Part shown: positions 45,168-56,593 of the stretch, one piece after another | How positions within the stretch are numbered: the stretch's first letter is position 1 | Layout: every line of letters begins with the position of its first letter | From: Neofusicoccum parvum | Lineage: Eukaryota; Ascomycota; Dothideomycetes; Botryosphaeriales; Botryosphaeriaceae | NCBI GenBank assembly: GCA_020912385.1 | Contig: CP087216.1 | Location: 1,488,001-1,552,000 of the forward strand | Direction of reading: 5' to 3' | DNA length: 64,000 nt | Notes under the pieces: model-generated | What the model saw: the letters and a program-made list of their open reading frames with translations, nothing else | What the model was told of the DNA's origin: nothing | Database searches by the model: none | Made by a program: the position numbers and the translations under genes

Positions 45168-46530
45168 TGTCTCTACACACGGGCAGATGGATGAAGAAGC
45201 AGGAAGTGATTGGAGAGAGAAGACCCCAAAGGCGTACGACGGGGACTATCAGATATTGTAGTCACAGTATACCGATGCGAGCCAATGAAGCAGGTCTGAT
45301 TGGAATGCTCGGCAGAGGCGGGATCAGGCCAGCACAGAGAACACAGATCAGTAGAAGATCAGCTCCGCAGGTAGAAGGACGGCGGCGGCTATGACGTGCG
45401 ATTTAAAAGCGTGCATTGCATCTCACGCTAGAAAACCTCGCGTCCAGCATCGCCAGTTAGGCCGTGGCTGCACCGGTCAGTCTGCGGCGGACAGTGCAGA
45501 CACAGACGGCGAGGTGCATGACGCAGCCAAGAGGGCGGGCAGCCAGTGGTTGCGGTGATGACCGATGGGCGCCATGCTACAGGATCAAGGACCGGCTGCC
45601 ATGGGTCAATGGCAGGCTGCAGAAAGGCGGGGATTCGGGTGATACAGGCGATCGCATCTCAGTCAATGTTGCTGTGCGACATGTGGAGGTGGGGCGGTGG
45701 TGCGCGTGAGACAGGGCAGCGCGCAGCGGCATGCTGCAGTGCAATGGACCGCGCCGGGTCCTGGTGTTGACGGCTGCGCGGATGGCGCCGGGCTGGGCGG
45801 CTGGGTGGACGGGCGAGCCCGCAGTGGAGTGCGATCAAGGTGACGAGCTGCCAGCCGGCGGCGCGACGGCGCACCAGGACGGGAGGCGCGATGGGAGCGA
45901 TCGCTGTCGAGGATGGGCGGCGGGAAAGAGCGGCGGGCCGCTGCATCCTCGTGGCACATGCAGACGCCCACCGTACATTGGGCCACTCGAGCCTGCGCGC
46001 CGGGAGCCGGAAGGAGATGCAGGGCGCATGCAGCCGCGCGATGGCTGAGCTGAGCAGCGCAGAAGACGAGGAGCTGCAGACCATCGGCACCACCGCGTCA
46101 AGCTCGCCGCGCCCAAACCGTCCCAAGTCTCCCACCCCTGCCGGCCCATCTCTCGCACACACCATCCCCATCCTCTCGTCTGCAGCCCCAGCCTCGCAGC
46201 CCCTCCACCACTTGCCCAATGCAGCGCCCCCATGGCGCGGGCCTGCGTGCTGGTGCTGGTGCTGGTCATGCCCCCGTCCCACGCCCCGCCTGTCTCGCAC
46301 CACACCATGCAGCTACGCGCCTCTGTCCTCTGCTGGGCGACACCATGGCCGACGCTCTCCCCTCCGACGCTGCAGGCGATGCCATTGTCGTGAGCTGTGT
46401 GGCGCCCAGCCATCGCCAATGCGCTGACTGTGCATTCCCTGCACGCCCGCCTCCAGCGCGTCTGCTCAATTAAGAGCCTGCTCCCTCAGGCCAGCCCCGT
46501 CCGGCCCAGCGACCCAATCTTCCTGCAGCC
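45168..46530. other. Divergent intergenic region
   Basis: Shared upstream region of ppoA (minus) and the DUF2235 gene (plus), mostly GC-rich. Open frames on both strands here are compositional and carry no motif. No gene seen. Confidence 0.6.
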
Positions 46531-48609
46531 ATGCCTTCTGACAGAGAGGAAGAGCGAGTCCGTCTCCTCGGCGACTGCCACGCCCGAGGAGAACACCAGC
46601 AGGAGAAGTATCAGCCGGCAAATGCCCTGTATGATCCAGCGCCCAACCGCAGCCGCACCTTTGTGCTGTGCTTCGACGGAACAGGCAACAAGTTCTGCGG
46701 CACCGACTCCGACTCCAACATCCTCAAGATCTTCCGCATGCTCGACCGCCGCGATGGCAGCCAGTTCCACTACTATCAGCCCGGCATTGGCACCTATGTG
46801 ACCACCGGCTCGCTGAGCCACACCTCCCACTGGCAGCGCTTCAAGTCCTGGTACGTGAAGACCAAAGACTCAGCAGTGGGCACTTCGTTTGCCGAGCATG
46901 TCATGGGCGGCTACAAGGTATGCACCCTCCTGTCCCCGCACCCCTCCTTTCCCCGTGCTCCACTGACACCATCCAGTTTCTCATGAGATACTATCTTCCC
47001 GGCGACGAGATCTACTTCTTTGGCTTCTCCCGCGGCGCCTACATTGCCCGCTTCCTCGCCGAGATGCTGGACCACGTAGGCCTCCTCACTGCCGGCAACG
47101 AAGAGATGGCCCGCTTCGCCTGGAAGACCTTCCAGAAATGGCAAACCCGCCAGGAGCGCACGGAAAAGGAGAAAGACGAGAAGCGGCGTCTCCGCGACTA
47201 CATGTGCGCTTTCCGGGAGACCTTCAGCCGCCCCGTCCGCCGCATCCGCTTCCTCGGTCTCTTCGACACCGTCAACAGTGTCCCTGCCTTCGAGGGCCCG
47301 TGGATGCAACGGAGCAAGTTTCCATACACCGCTCGCAGCACCTCCAAGGTTATCCGCCACGCCGTTGCCATCGATGAGCGCAGGGCCAAGTTCCGCCAGG
47401 ACCTTATTTCTGAGGTCAAGACACACAAGAAGAAGAAGCACCACCATCTGAGATACAAACACTATAGCGGCGCAAAATCCCAGGCTGCTGACACCAATGG
47501 CAATATGGAGAGCGACACAGAACCCGGTCAAGAGCGCATCAATCAATTTGGCCGCAAGCTCGAGGCTCCACGCGCTTTCCGTGACAGCTCCGAAACGTCT
47601 GGGCTTAGATCCCTGAGCCCTGGTCTGTCACCCAGACGGGGCGGCCGCAGACGCCGTTCCAACGTCAGCTCAGTCTCTCTCGCATCTTCATCCGCTGTGA
47701 AGCATACCACTCCCTACGATTCCGACGAGGATGAGCAAGACATCCAAGAAGTCTGGTTCGCCGGCTGTCACGCCGTAAGTCAAGATACCAGCACTCTGCT
47801 GCACTCACCAAACTAACCTCACCCAGGACATTGGCGGCGGCTGGAGTCTCGAAGAGGGCGAGGAGTCCCCCCTGAGCCACGTGCCGCTCGTCTGGATGGT
47901 GCGCGAAGCCCAGCGCGCCGGCCTCCGATTCGACGAGAACAAGATCCACGCTCTGAACTGCTGTCCGGAGGAGGAGGAGTTCTCCGACCTCCTCACAACC
48001 CACGCCGGCAACGACGCCGAGCAGCAAGACGCCCGCGCCCCCGCCGCCATCGCGCCGCCCGAGATCCAAATCAGCGCCGCCACGCCCCCGCTCGACACCC
48101 GCTCGCGTTCGTACCTCAACACCGCGCCTCAGAACGGCACCTCTCCCCCATCGCAGAACGGCGGACAGGCCGCCGCCACCACCACCACGACGGACCCGGA
48201 CCCGGCCCCCTCCTCGCGCTTCCACGCCCTCCTCCACTCCTCGGCCACCGCCGGCCGCATCCACGACGTCCTGTGCTTCAACAACGGCGCCTCGCACTTC
48301 TCGGTCCTGTCGTGGAACGCCATGGAGTGGATCCCCTTCCGCCGCATGGACCTGACCCCGGACGGGTCGTGGCGGAGCATCGCCTGGCCGCTTCCCAAGG
48401 GCGAGGTGCGCGACGTGCCCGCCGGCGTCGTCGTGCACCACACCGTGCTGCGCCGCATGCGCCACGACGAGGGATACAGGCCCGGGAATCTGATCGTCGG
48501 CGGCGGCGGCAGGGGCGTGAGGAGGGCGCCAAAGGAGGCGGGGATGGGGCAGTGGAAAGTGCTGAGGGAGGAGGGAGATCCGGTGGGGGAGGTGTGGGTG
48601 AGGGCGTAG
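46531..48609 (+). CDS. DUF2235 (Tle1-like) alpha/beta-hydrolase
   Basis: Predicted serine hydrolase of the DUF2235 family, related to the catalytic domain of bacterial Tle1 phospholipase effectors and widespread in fungi. Exons 46531-46917, 46977-47774 and 47827-48609 give 655 residues. Motifs: N-terminal FVLCFDGTGNKF (44-55), nucleophile elbow GFSRG with Ser147, FLGLFDTVNS with Asp226, and WFAGCHADIGGGW with His394. This forms a plausible Ser-Asp-His triad. Between Asp and His lies an insert of about 130 residues that is basic, then Ser/Arg-rich and probably disordered. A second low-complexity insert (Thr/Pro/Ala) lies in the C-terminal third, followed by NAMEWIPFRRMDL, a conserved family segment. 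No signal peptide is evident, so a cytosolic or peripheral-membrane location is likely. Substrate is unknown. Confidence 0.88.
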
Positions 48610-49286
48610 AGGGGGAGTTGGAGGTGTGAGCGGGTAGGAGTGATTTGGGGGGTTGGAATGGGGCAGGGATACCTTTACGCCATCATGTCGGCAAGTCTAG
48701 AGCAATTATATGTGCCTAAAGCCAAAACTATGAGATCTTGTGATAGGTAGTTGTTGGCGCTCTTCGTCCTCAACCCTTCAAGTGCAGTGAACTGCAAACC
48801 CGTCCGTGAACACATGAACCCAACCACCCCGCTCTACAAGTATTCCCAGTCAAACTCGTCTGCGTGGCTCGCCGTCATGCTTTCCTAAGTGTAAAGCATA
48901 TCGTCTCAAGCAAGGTAAGTATGCGGGAGAGATTCGCGCAGAAGTTACAAGTGGAAAAGGGGTTCTCTTTCATCAGCTCCTTTCCGTCAATCTTTGAAAG
49001 TGGCTGTTGTGATGCGTCTCTAACATGCCGTCCCTCCGTTTATCGGATTCACATCGTACAATCCATAGCTCAGGGTGCCAGGTCAGTCCGGCGTTGTACG
49101 AAACCTAAGTGCTTTTTGGATCTGAACAACAATAGTAGCGCTGAATACGAAATGGTTCTTTTGTCTGCACAAAGAAATCGGCAGATCTGAGACAGGAAGC
49201 CTCACTATTCTATTTTCTTTTTCGTCAAACCTTGATTCCAGGGTGATCTCATCCCACGCATCTCCATCAACCAAGGCCATCCTAGC
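48610..49286. other. Convergent 3' region
   Basis: Spacer between the ends of the DUF2235 and dph6 genes. AT-richer than its flanks. No gene seen. Confidence 0.6.
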
Positions 49287-51848
49287 CTACCCGCAGTACC
49301 TCACTGTCACCGCGGCAGCTACTTCGTTCCCATCTGGTCCCCAAACCCTGCCACAAGGCACGACCAGCGGCATGGCCTTCTCCAACCACTCCTCGGGCAG
49401 TGGCTTAGCCATGTACACCGTGTACACGCGTCCCTCAGCCGGCACCTTCGCGCCCTCCAGCACATCTTCCAACTCCCACACGCCCTCCGCACTCGCCAGG
49501 CCCGCAGCGTAGAAAGCCACCACGCCGCCACCCACCTTCGTCTCGTAAACCTTCAGCCGGGTCCGCGCGCCCTCGCGCCGGCTCAGAACCACGCCCCCGC
49601 AGTTCGTCAGCCCGGGCGCCGTCCACTCCACATCGACCGCGCGCGGCAGCTCCAGCACTTGCGCCACGATGCACGGCGGGGCGAGCACGCCGTCGTCCTC
49701 CCCCTCGCCCTCGCCCTCCCACCTCACGCCCTCAAAATCCGGCAACCTCAGCCTCCCATCCACCTCCTCGCCCAGCGGCGCCCCACCACCAAACCCCCTC
49801 CCCGCCGCATTCCCGTACTTCAGATCCCACACGTCCACCCCGCCGCCATCATCACTCCCCTCCCCATCCCCCGCCGGCGACCGCATCAGCTCATGCGCCC
49901 CCCTCCACGCCTCCCTCACCACCCTCGCCCTCGCCCCGCCCGCCCCCTGCCCACCCGCCGCCGCCACAAACGCCGTCCCGCACCCCCACCAGCGCACGCC
50001 CATCGCGCGGCCCACGCGCCACAGGTGCTGCAGCGCCAGCACGGTCTGCACGACGAAGCCATCCACCGCGTCGCCGGCCCCCAGCGCCGCCGCCACCGCC
50101 GCCACGTCCGCCGCCCGCACCACCTCCATCGACGCCGGCACGAGCGGGATCTGGCCGGCCAGGCTGACCACCTCGACCTCCGCGTCCGCGGCTGCCGGCG
50201 CGGCGATGGCCTGCGAGTAGGGGCCGATGTTTGCCGGGGCCCAGTAGCTGCGGCTCTGGACGTGGAGGCCGCGGCGGCGGTGGGGGCGCGGGCAGAGGGA
50301 AACGGTGCAGGAGAGGGCGACGGAGACGGCGGCGGGGAGGGCGGGCCCGCAGGCGACGGTGACGCGGGCGGGGGGGTTGGGCGAGGCGGCGAAGAGGGCG
50401 CCGTAGACGGGGTTGAGCGGGGCGAAGTCGGCCATGGAGCGGAGGAGGAGCGTGGTCGAGGTGATGTGGGCCGGGGTGGCGGCGTGGGCGGAGAGGAGGG
50501 CGCGGAGGCGCGAGGTGATGGTTATGAGCTGGGCGGTTGGGGGGAGGGGGGTGCCGTCGGCTGCGGGCGGGGCGGTGAGGTTGGAGATGGTGAGGGTGGT
50601 GCCGTGGAGGGTGATGTGTGGTTGGAGGTGGTTGGTGTGGGGAGTGGTGCTCTCGTTGGAGAGCGTGGTGGCTGCTAGGCTTTGTTCTACGGTCTGGCTG
50701 CTGCTGAGCGTTCTCTCGGGACTCTTCGACAGCAGGCTGCGGCCAAGCTCCTCGAACTCGCTGTCGAGCAAGCCCGGAACCCGTAGGTTCTCCAACCCGC
50801 CATCATCGCCGCCCGCCTTCTCCACCACCCTCGCCCGCCGGAACCTAACCACCGCGTTCCCACCCTCCCCCAGCACGGCCTCGTCATCAACCTCCACCTC
50901 GATCCTCCCGCCCTTCCACACGCACCCCGGCCCGTCCACGGCCACGGTCTCAAACTCGCCGCCCTCGCCCAGCACGGCGCCCTCGCCGCCAAACCTCGCG
51001 GCGGCGCGCCTCAGCATCAGCACCACGCGGTCCTCGGCGACGTTGCGCCACAGGAAGCCGGCGTCCAGGCCGCCGCTCGCGACCTTGACGATGCGGGCGT
51101 CCTGGGCGACGGCGGCCATGTCGCGCAGCAGCTGGGCGTCGCGGTAGGGCGGCAGGGCCGGGTACTGCCACAGGTAGCCGAGCGGCACGAGGCCGAGGCG
51201 GGCGCACACAGACTCGACGCGGGTGCGCTGGTACGTCGACAGGATGGCCCCGGTGCACACGGCGTTGGCGGACGGGTGGGCGGCCAGCACTCTGCGCAGC
51301 AGCGGCACGAGGGACTCGGTTTCGTCGTCGCCGCCGCCGCCGCCAGCGTCACCCGAGTCGTCGCCGGGGCCGGGGCCGTGGTCGTGGCCGCGGCTCGTGT
51401 TCGTGGCTGCTGAGCGAGCGATCGAGTCGTCGTCGGCGGCGGAGGAGGCGGATGTGAGTTTCGCCGCCGCGGCGTCCACCTGGCGGGGGGCCGATGACGA
51501 CGCTGCGGCCGATACAGATGCAGATGCTGATACGGGCGGCTGCGGGCGCGCGTCGTGGTGGTAGTCCTTGTCGGTGTTCACGGCGGCGCCAAGAATGGGC
51601 TGGCGGTACAAGGGCAATTTCAGGGCCTGTTCGTATAGCGGCACGATGCTGTGGCCCACGGTCTGATACATGAAGCTGTTGATGTCGTCGCCCTCGTCGC
51701 CGGCATCTGGCGGGCCACTGTCAGGCGGTGGCGGGTGCAGGTTGGCCAGGGCAACGACGTCGTGGCCATTCTTGAGGCAGTGCAGGATGGAGAAGAGCGA
51801 GTCCTTGCCGCCCGAGATGAGGGCGATGACCTGGAGCTTGGACGACAT
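49287..51848 (-). CDS. dph6: Diphthine-ammonia ligase (Dph6)
   Basis: Last enzyme of diphthamide synthesis: ATP-dependent amidation of diphthine on elongation factor 2. Intronless, 853 residues from ATG 51848. The N-terminal adenine-nucleotide alpha-hydrolase domain has the PP-loop SGGKDS at 12-17 and the Dph6 segment around LGYLWQYPALPPYRDAQLLR. A disordered Ala/Ser-rich insert lies at about 105-165. The C-terminal half carries two YjgF/RidA-like domains; the second starts near SYWAPANIGPYSQAIAAP. This fusion is the usual fungal and plant Dph6 layout. Length exceeds yeast Ylr143w (about 685) because of the low-complexity inserts. The start is the first ATG with MSSKLQVIALISGGKDS directly after it. 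Confidence 0.93.
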   Translation of the reverse strand: MSSKLQVIALISGGKDSLFSILHCLKNGHDVVALANLHPPPPDSGPPDAGDEGDDINSFMYQTVGHSIVPLYEQALKLPLYRQPILGAAVNTDKDYHHDARPQPPVSASASVSAAASSSAPRQVDAAAAKLTSASSAADDDSIARSAATNTSRGHDHGPGPGDDSGDAGGGGGDDETESLVPLLRRVLAAHPSANAVCTGAILSTYQRTRVESVCARLGLVPLGYLWQYPALPPYRDAQLLRDMAAVAQDARIVKVASGGLDAGFLWRNVAEDRVVLMLRRAAARFGGEGAVLGEGGEFETVAVDGPGCVWKGGRIEVEVDDEAVLGEGGNAVVRFRRARVVEKAGGDDGGLENLRVPGLLDSEFEELGRSLLSKSPERTLSSSQTVEQSLAATTLSNESTTPHTNHLQPHITLHGTTLTISNLTAPPAADGTPLPPTAQLITITSRLRALLSAHAATPAHITSTTLLLRSMADFAPLNPVYGALFAASPNPPARVTVACGPALPAAVSVALSCTVSLCPRPHRRRGLHVQSRSYWAPANIGPYSQAIAAPAAADAEVEVVSLAGQIPLVPASMEVVRAADVAAVAAALGAGDAVDGFVVQTVLALQHLWRVGRAMGVRWWGCGTAFVAAAGGQGAGGARARVVREAWRGAHELMRSPAGDGEGSDDGGGVDVWDLKYGNAAGRGFGGGAPLGEEVDGRLRLPDFEGVRWEGEGEGEDDGVLAPPCIVAQVLELPRAVDVEWTAPGLTNCGGVVLSRREGARTRLKVYETKVGGGVVAFYAAGLASAEGVWELEDVLEGAKVPAEGRVYTVYMAKPLPEEWLEKAMPLVVPCGRVWGPDGNEVAAAVTVRYCG

Positions 51849-52160
51849 GGTTGAAACCTCAGACAGGAAGGAAATGAGACGGCGTGGGAGCTGACTCTGG
51901 ACGTGGTGACAAGAAGAAAATTTACGCGAGACGACTACAGAGTTTTGTTCGCAGCCCAGCGGCGGTGGTCGCCCAGCGGCAGTGTTCACCCAGCAGTGCT
52001 CACCCCGCAGTGTTCATCCTACGCAGCCAGACTCCAGGCCAGCCAGCTGCCGCGGCGGGGGCTGGTGGTGCACTCGCGATGGACGGCCGGTCGTTCAGTT
52101 TGGGCTGTTTGGCTGGTGGTGGCGGCGGCGGAGGTGAGGCGCCGGGTCGCGCCGGGATGC

Positions 52161-52190
52161 CGCCCGGCTACGCCCGGCCACGCCCGGCAA
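52161..52190. repeat. 10-bp tandem repeat, 3 copies
   Basis: Three copies of CGCCCGGCNA (variants TA, CA, AA at the end), upstream of dph6. Confidence 0.7.
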
Positions 52191-52204
52191 CACCACACAC
52201 CACA

Positions 52205-52234
52205 CCTCGCCTCGCCTCACCTCACCTCACCTCG
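52205..52234. repeat. 5-bp tandem repeat, 6 copies
   Basis: Six copies of CCTCR (CCTCG or CCTCA). Confidence 0.8.
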
Positions 52235-52314
52235 TCGTCCTCCAGCGCCAGCTCCAGCTCTCACGTGTCGGGCTCCGCCGCCCAGTGCAAGCTCGCCTTG
52301 TGCAATTGCACCCG

Positions 52315-52344
52315 CACCAGCACCAGCACCAGCACCAGCACCAG
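52315..52344. repeat. 6-bp microsatellite (CACCAG)5
   Basis: Five perfect copies of CACCAG; no reading frame I accept runs through it. Confidence 0.85.
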
Positions 52345-54701
52345 CAATGCCGCGTGCCGCGATGCCGCCCAGCCGACGTCGGCCACCACGCGCCGTCAGT
52401 GCTCATGCAGACCTCGCGCTGACCGCCACTTGCTGTGCCTGTGGCGGTACAACTCGTTCACATCCGCCATGCACGCGCGCATGAACGCCTGCTCCAAGCA
52501 CAGAACCCATCCGCTCCTCCCCGCCGCTCCGCTGTTCCGCGCAGAGCGCCGGCGGTGGGCTAGTCGTCACCCGTCCAGCATCATCATGCATACCGCCGTG
52601 CACCAGCGTCCAGCCGTTCCAGACCGCTCCTCGCTCCCCCCATCATCTCCACTGCCACCACCCTCTTCCGACAAACCCGTCTCCCCATTTCCGCTGCCCA
52701 CGGCCCTGCCCCACAAGGCGCGCCCATGCCCAGCACTGTCGACCAACAGGCCAGCCAGCCCAGTTCCTGCAGCCCGCTCCACACAAGCCCACTACTGCAA
52801 CCTTTCCCCATATTCCCGCAACCGCCCCTCCCGACCGCCACTTCCACGCGCCTTCTAGAAACACGCGAAGCGCGCTGGTAGCCCTCGCGAACCTGCGGTC
52901 TGACATCCTTCCATGCAGCCTGCGTGACAGGCATCGCAGGCCCCGCCTGCTGGATCTCGCTCCCAATATTTGCCCATCTCCATCGTCTCTCCTCGGTCTC
53001 TCCATCTCAGCTGTCCCCATCCACGCCGCTATGCCGTGACCGTCGCGTTCCCCGCCCGCGCGCCTTCTGGCCCGTCGATGGAACCCCGTTACGTGTGGTG
53101 ACATGCCCATCGGACAAGGGCCTCCCCTTGACCGGTTCGCGCCTATCTCGTTATCTCACGCCCTTCCTTCCCATCCTTACCCCACTTTCATCATATTACA
53201 GCAGCAGCGAGCGGGCCACACGGACGCACCGGGGCCCTACAGGGCTGGCCGTCACTGACTAGCCTGGCACAAGACGTGGTGCCTGACGGACCACGAGAGA
53301 CAGAGACAGAGAGGCAACCAGCCAGAGGGCGGAAGAGCGAAAAGACGCACAAGGGTCCGCAACGGTCCGTGAGCCGGGCCACCCTAACCACGCTGCTGCT
53401 GCTGCTCCTCCTCCCCCGGTCCTTAGCCAATTTCCACGCAGGACAGCCTGGCCAGACGGCCAGCGGCCTGCTCTGCCCACTGACACATCGGCTCGGTCGG
53501 CAGCACTTTCAGACCCTGATCGGCCCATTGGCCCTTCGTTTTTTCCTCTCGAACTTGGCCACCCGCCCGCGCGCGGGCTCGCCGTGGCCGTTGGCCGTGG
53601 CCGCACGAGAGAGAAGAAGACGCTCGAGACACGTGTTGGGTTCTGCATGAACGAACACGGTTCGGTGTCGCCGCATGGCACGGCACGGCACGCACGACAC
53701 GACGCGGCAGGACCAATGGATGGCGCGGGACGCGTTCAGCTTTCGAAAACAACTACCCCTCCCCCGGGTAAACTCGAGGGTGGCGCGTGTTTGGTTCGTT
53801 TTTGTCTGTGTGTTTTTTGATAGCTATGTGCTCGAGGCGTAATGGTGTCCAAGAGAGAGAGAGAGAACAGGCCCAGCCCAGCCCTACACCGCAACAAGCC
53901 ATCCGAATGAAGCAAGTACTAACAAGAATGTGGGTTGTGTAATTATTATGATGACGGCCAAGAAAATGGTTGGTGTGGTAAATAGTGATAGTGGGGCAGA
54001 ATTATTACATGTAGTGTGGTGTAAATTGGTAGTGTGTTGTTGTGCGCTCAGATAGAATCGAAGACGGGAAAAAAGACGAGGTCAACTGTCTTCTCCCACC
54101 GCGGCAAAACGCAAGGATTACAACAAGTAAAGAAGCAAGATGAAAGAAAGAGGAACTGGAACTAATCGGAGCAGCAAGCAAAGTAAGGCTAGCAGCAACA
54201 GTAACGTTAGCACTCGTGCTCGGTTTTAGAGCAGAGTAAGCGACCCTCCCACCCATCCTTAATAGTAATAGTAGTAGTCAGTTCCTCAAGTCAAGAATCC
54301 ACCAACACCTTCACACCTTCCCATTCCCAATCCGAAAAGCCTTCCCAGCCAGAGAAAATTTGAAAACTACTAAGTGAAAATCGCTAAACTTGCAAGATGC
54401 AAAAGCAAAACAGCCAGCCGTCACTAGAGAGGCTGTGGAAAAGGTGAAATGGTTGAGAAACTTTTGAAAGCTTTGAGCACACTTTTCCACTCGCCCAGAT
54501 GTACTTCTTCCCAATAGCCGATTTTTGTAATCCGCCAGTCTACCGAAGCCGCCCAGCGTGACGTCGTTCAATAGACGAAAAAATCGCCTGCCGTTAAGGA
54601 AAATATTTTTTGATTGTCGTGTCCTTCGTTACCACACCAGCGCGGAGTGCCGATGCCCAGGCTTGAGTTTGCGGTGCCTGACCGTCAGGGCCAAAGGCCG
54701 C

Positions 54702-56549
54702 TTACTCGTCCCGCTTCCTCTTCTTCTGCTTCTTGTCGCTGTCCGACACGGAGCCAGACGACGATCCGCTCGACACGGCGGCGACGGCGTTGAAGAGAGC
54801 GGCGCCGAGGGCATTGGTGTCCTGGCTGTCGTACGACGATGCCGAAGACTCCTTCTGCCTCCTGAGCTCAGACTCGTCCATGACGCCGAGCGTGACGGTG
54901 CCAGTGCCGTGCGTGCGCTGGTGCTGGGAGAGGTTGTCGCTGCGAGAGAACTTCTTGCCGCAGTCGGTGCACTCGAAAGGCTTCTCGTGGGTGTGGAGAG
55001 AGCGGTAGTGGCGCTTGAGGTGCTCCTGGCGACGGAAGCGGCGAGAGCAGAGAGAGCAAACGAAGGTCTTGGAGGGGTCCTCAGTGAGCGACTGCTTGCG
55101 GCCGCGGCGGCTGACAGGCTGAGCGGAGGGGGTGACGCTGCCCTCAGAGGCAGAGGGAACACCGGAGCCAGACTCCGACTCGGCCTGGGTGGGGGCGGAG
55201 GAGGAAGCCTTGTGGTGGCGGGAAGCGTGCGACCTGCCCAGGACGAAGTCCGAGTCGGAGTCGTCGGCCCGCCTCTTCGCGCGCCTCTTGTTCTTAGCCT
55301 CGGTCATGTCGTCGGAGAAGGAGGCGTCAGTGTCGGAAGGAGTGGGGAGGCCGTGGTGAGCGAACTCGTCGCCGAAGTCGCTGAAGTTGTCCTCGTCGAC
55401 CAGGCTGTCGTCCTCAAGAGAGAGCGACGAGAAGTTGGTGCGCTGGCGCTTGTTGCCGTTGTAGCTGGCGTTCTCCGTCGAGGGGAACTGGACGGCGGCG
55501 TTGAAGTCGTCCTCGGAGTCGAGCTCGAAGAGAGGCTCGAAGGTCAGCTGCTGCGGGTTGGAGGTGAAGTCGGCGGTGGGCTGCTCGGTCCGGGCGGTGA
55601 AGGCGTCGCCGCGCAGCATCAGCTTGTGCTCCTCGTCGTCGCCGGAGCACAGAGTGGGCAGGCACGCGAAGTCGGTGGACGAGGAGACGGTGAGGTTGCG
55701 CGGGTCGCAGAAGTCGGCCTCGCTGTCGATCGGGGTGCGCGGCAGCGGCGAGGGCGAGGGCGAGATCGAGGGGCAGGACGTGGCCGACAGCAGATAGGAG
55801 CCGACGGAGGTGATTTGGGTTTGGCCCTGGAGGTGGTCCTGGCACGGGTGCGAGGTAGGCGGCTGGATGAACACTGCGCCCGCGTTAGCCAGGGTCCACG
55901 CTTCGTCGCGGCTAAAGAAAACGCGTGACAAACGCGCACCACCACCGACCGCGCAAACTCAAATCCACGGAATTGCGAAACACTTACCAGGCGTCATGGG
56001 CGGCGACTGCGACCGCGTCCACTCCTCACCGGCGAGGATCTCCGAGAACACCTCCTCCTCGCAGCCCTGCTTCACGCCCTCCATGCACTCGAAGGTGCTG
56101 TTGACGGGCGTGGGCAGCGCATCGTAGATCGACGAGGGCGGGCTGCTGATGGCGCTGCACGACGACGAGAGCGGCGGCGTCGCCGGCGGGAAGCGGAAGT
56201 CGAAGTCCGACTCCAGCGGGGTCAGGTAGGCGGCGTCCTGCTGGATGAAGAGGGTGGGCTTCTGGTGGATGGGCTGGGGCGAGGCGAGCGGCGTCATCAT
56301 CTGGGCGGGGTATGATCGTGCGGCGTAGGCAGTTTGCGAGCTGGAAGAAGAGGGGCGGCCATAGCACATGTTGGAGGTGTACATGTGCATGCTCTCGGGT
56401 GTCGAGCCAAGCTGGCCCGGGAAGTGCTGACCATGCGGGTGCGGCGTGAAGTGGCCGTGCTGGCGGTTCTCGGGGCTGGGGTCCGGGTTGTAGTAGAAGA
56501 AAGGCGATTGACCCATCATCTGGGGCTGTGGTGCGAACGGGGACTCCAT
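54702..56549 (-). CDS. msn2: C2H2 zinc-finger transcription factor, Msn2/Seb1-like
   Basis: Stress-response transcription factor of the Msn2/Msn4/Seb1 group, which binds STRE (AGGGG) sites. Exons 56549-55988 and 55873-54702 (114-nt intron, phase 1) give 577 residues. Two adjacent C2H2 fingers are at about 458-510: [20 protein letters not shown] and [20 protein letters not shown], joined by HTHEKP; the order and contact residues match Msn2. The N-terminal 440 residues are disordered, with Ser/Pro clusters, acidic patches ([20 protein letters not shown]) and a basic stretch ([16 protein letters not shown]) before the fingers. The end is a Lys/Arg cluster. I use the acceptor at CGCAG (55874), which keeps phase; the nearer-to-donor TTTAG would shift frame. 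A (GT)15 tract sits just before the start codon, in the leader. Confidence 0.9.
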
Positions 56550-56559
56550 TGTGTCTGTG

Positions 56560-56593
<34 letters not shown>

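Larger units (their letters stand above)
51849..54701. other. Gene-free region
   Basis: About 2.85 kb between dph6 and the Msn2-like gene (both minus). The dph6-proximal part is GC-rich with three tandem repeats between 52161 and 52344; the part near 53800-54550 is AT-richer with GA-rich runs (AGAGAGAGAG near 53850). The long open frames at 51884-52858 and others translate to low-complexity Ser/Pro/Arg sequence and I do not accept them. Confidence 0.55.

Noticed and set aside
51884..52858. 325-codon plus-strand frame upstream of dph6
   Set aside because: It runs through three tandem repeats, is Ser/Pro/Thr low complexity and has no motif or conserved start.
54558..55928. 457-codon plus-strand frame opposite the Msn2-like gene
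   Set aside because: Antisense to an exon with clear C2H2 fingers; Val/Ala/Gly/Arg-rich mirror of its codon use.
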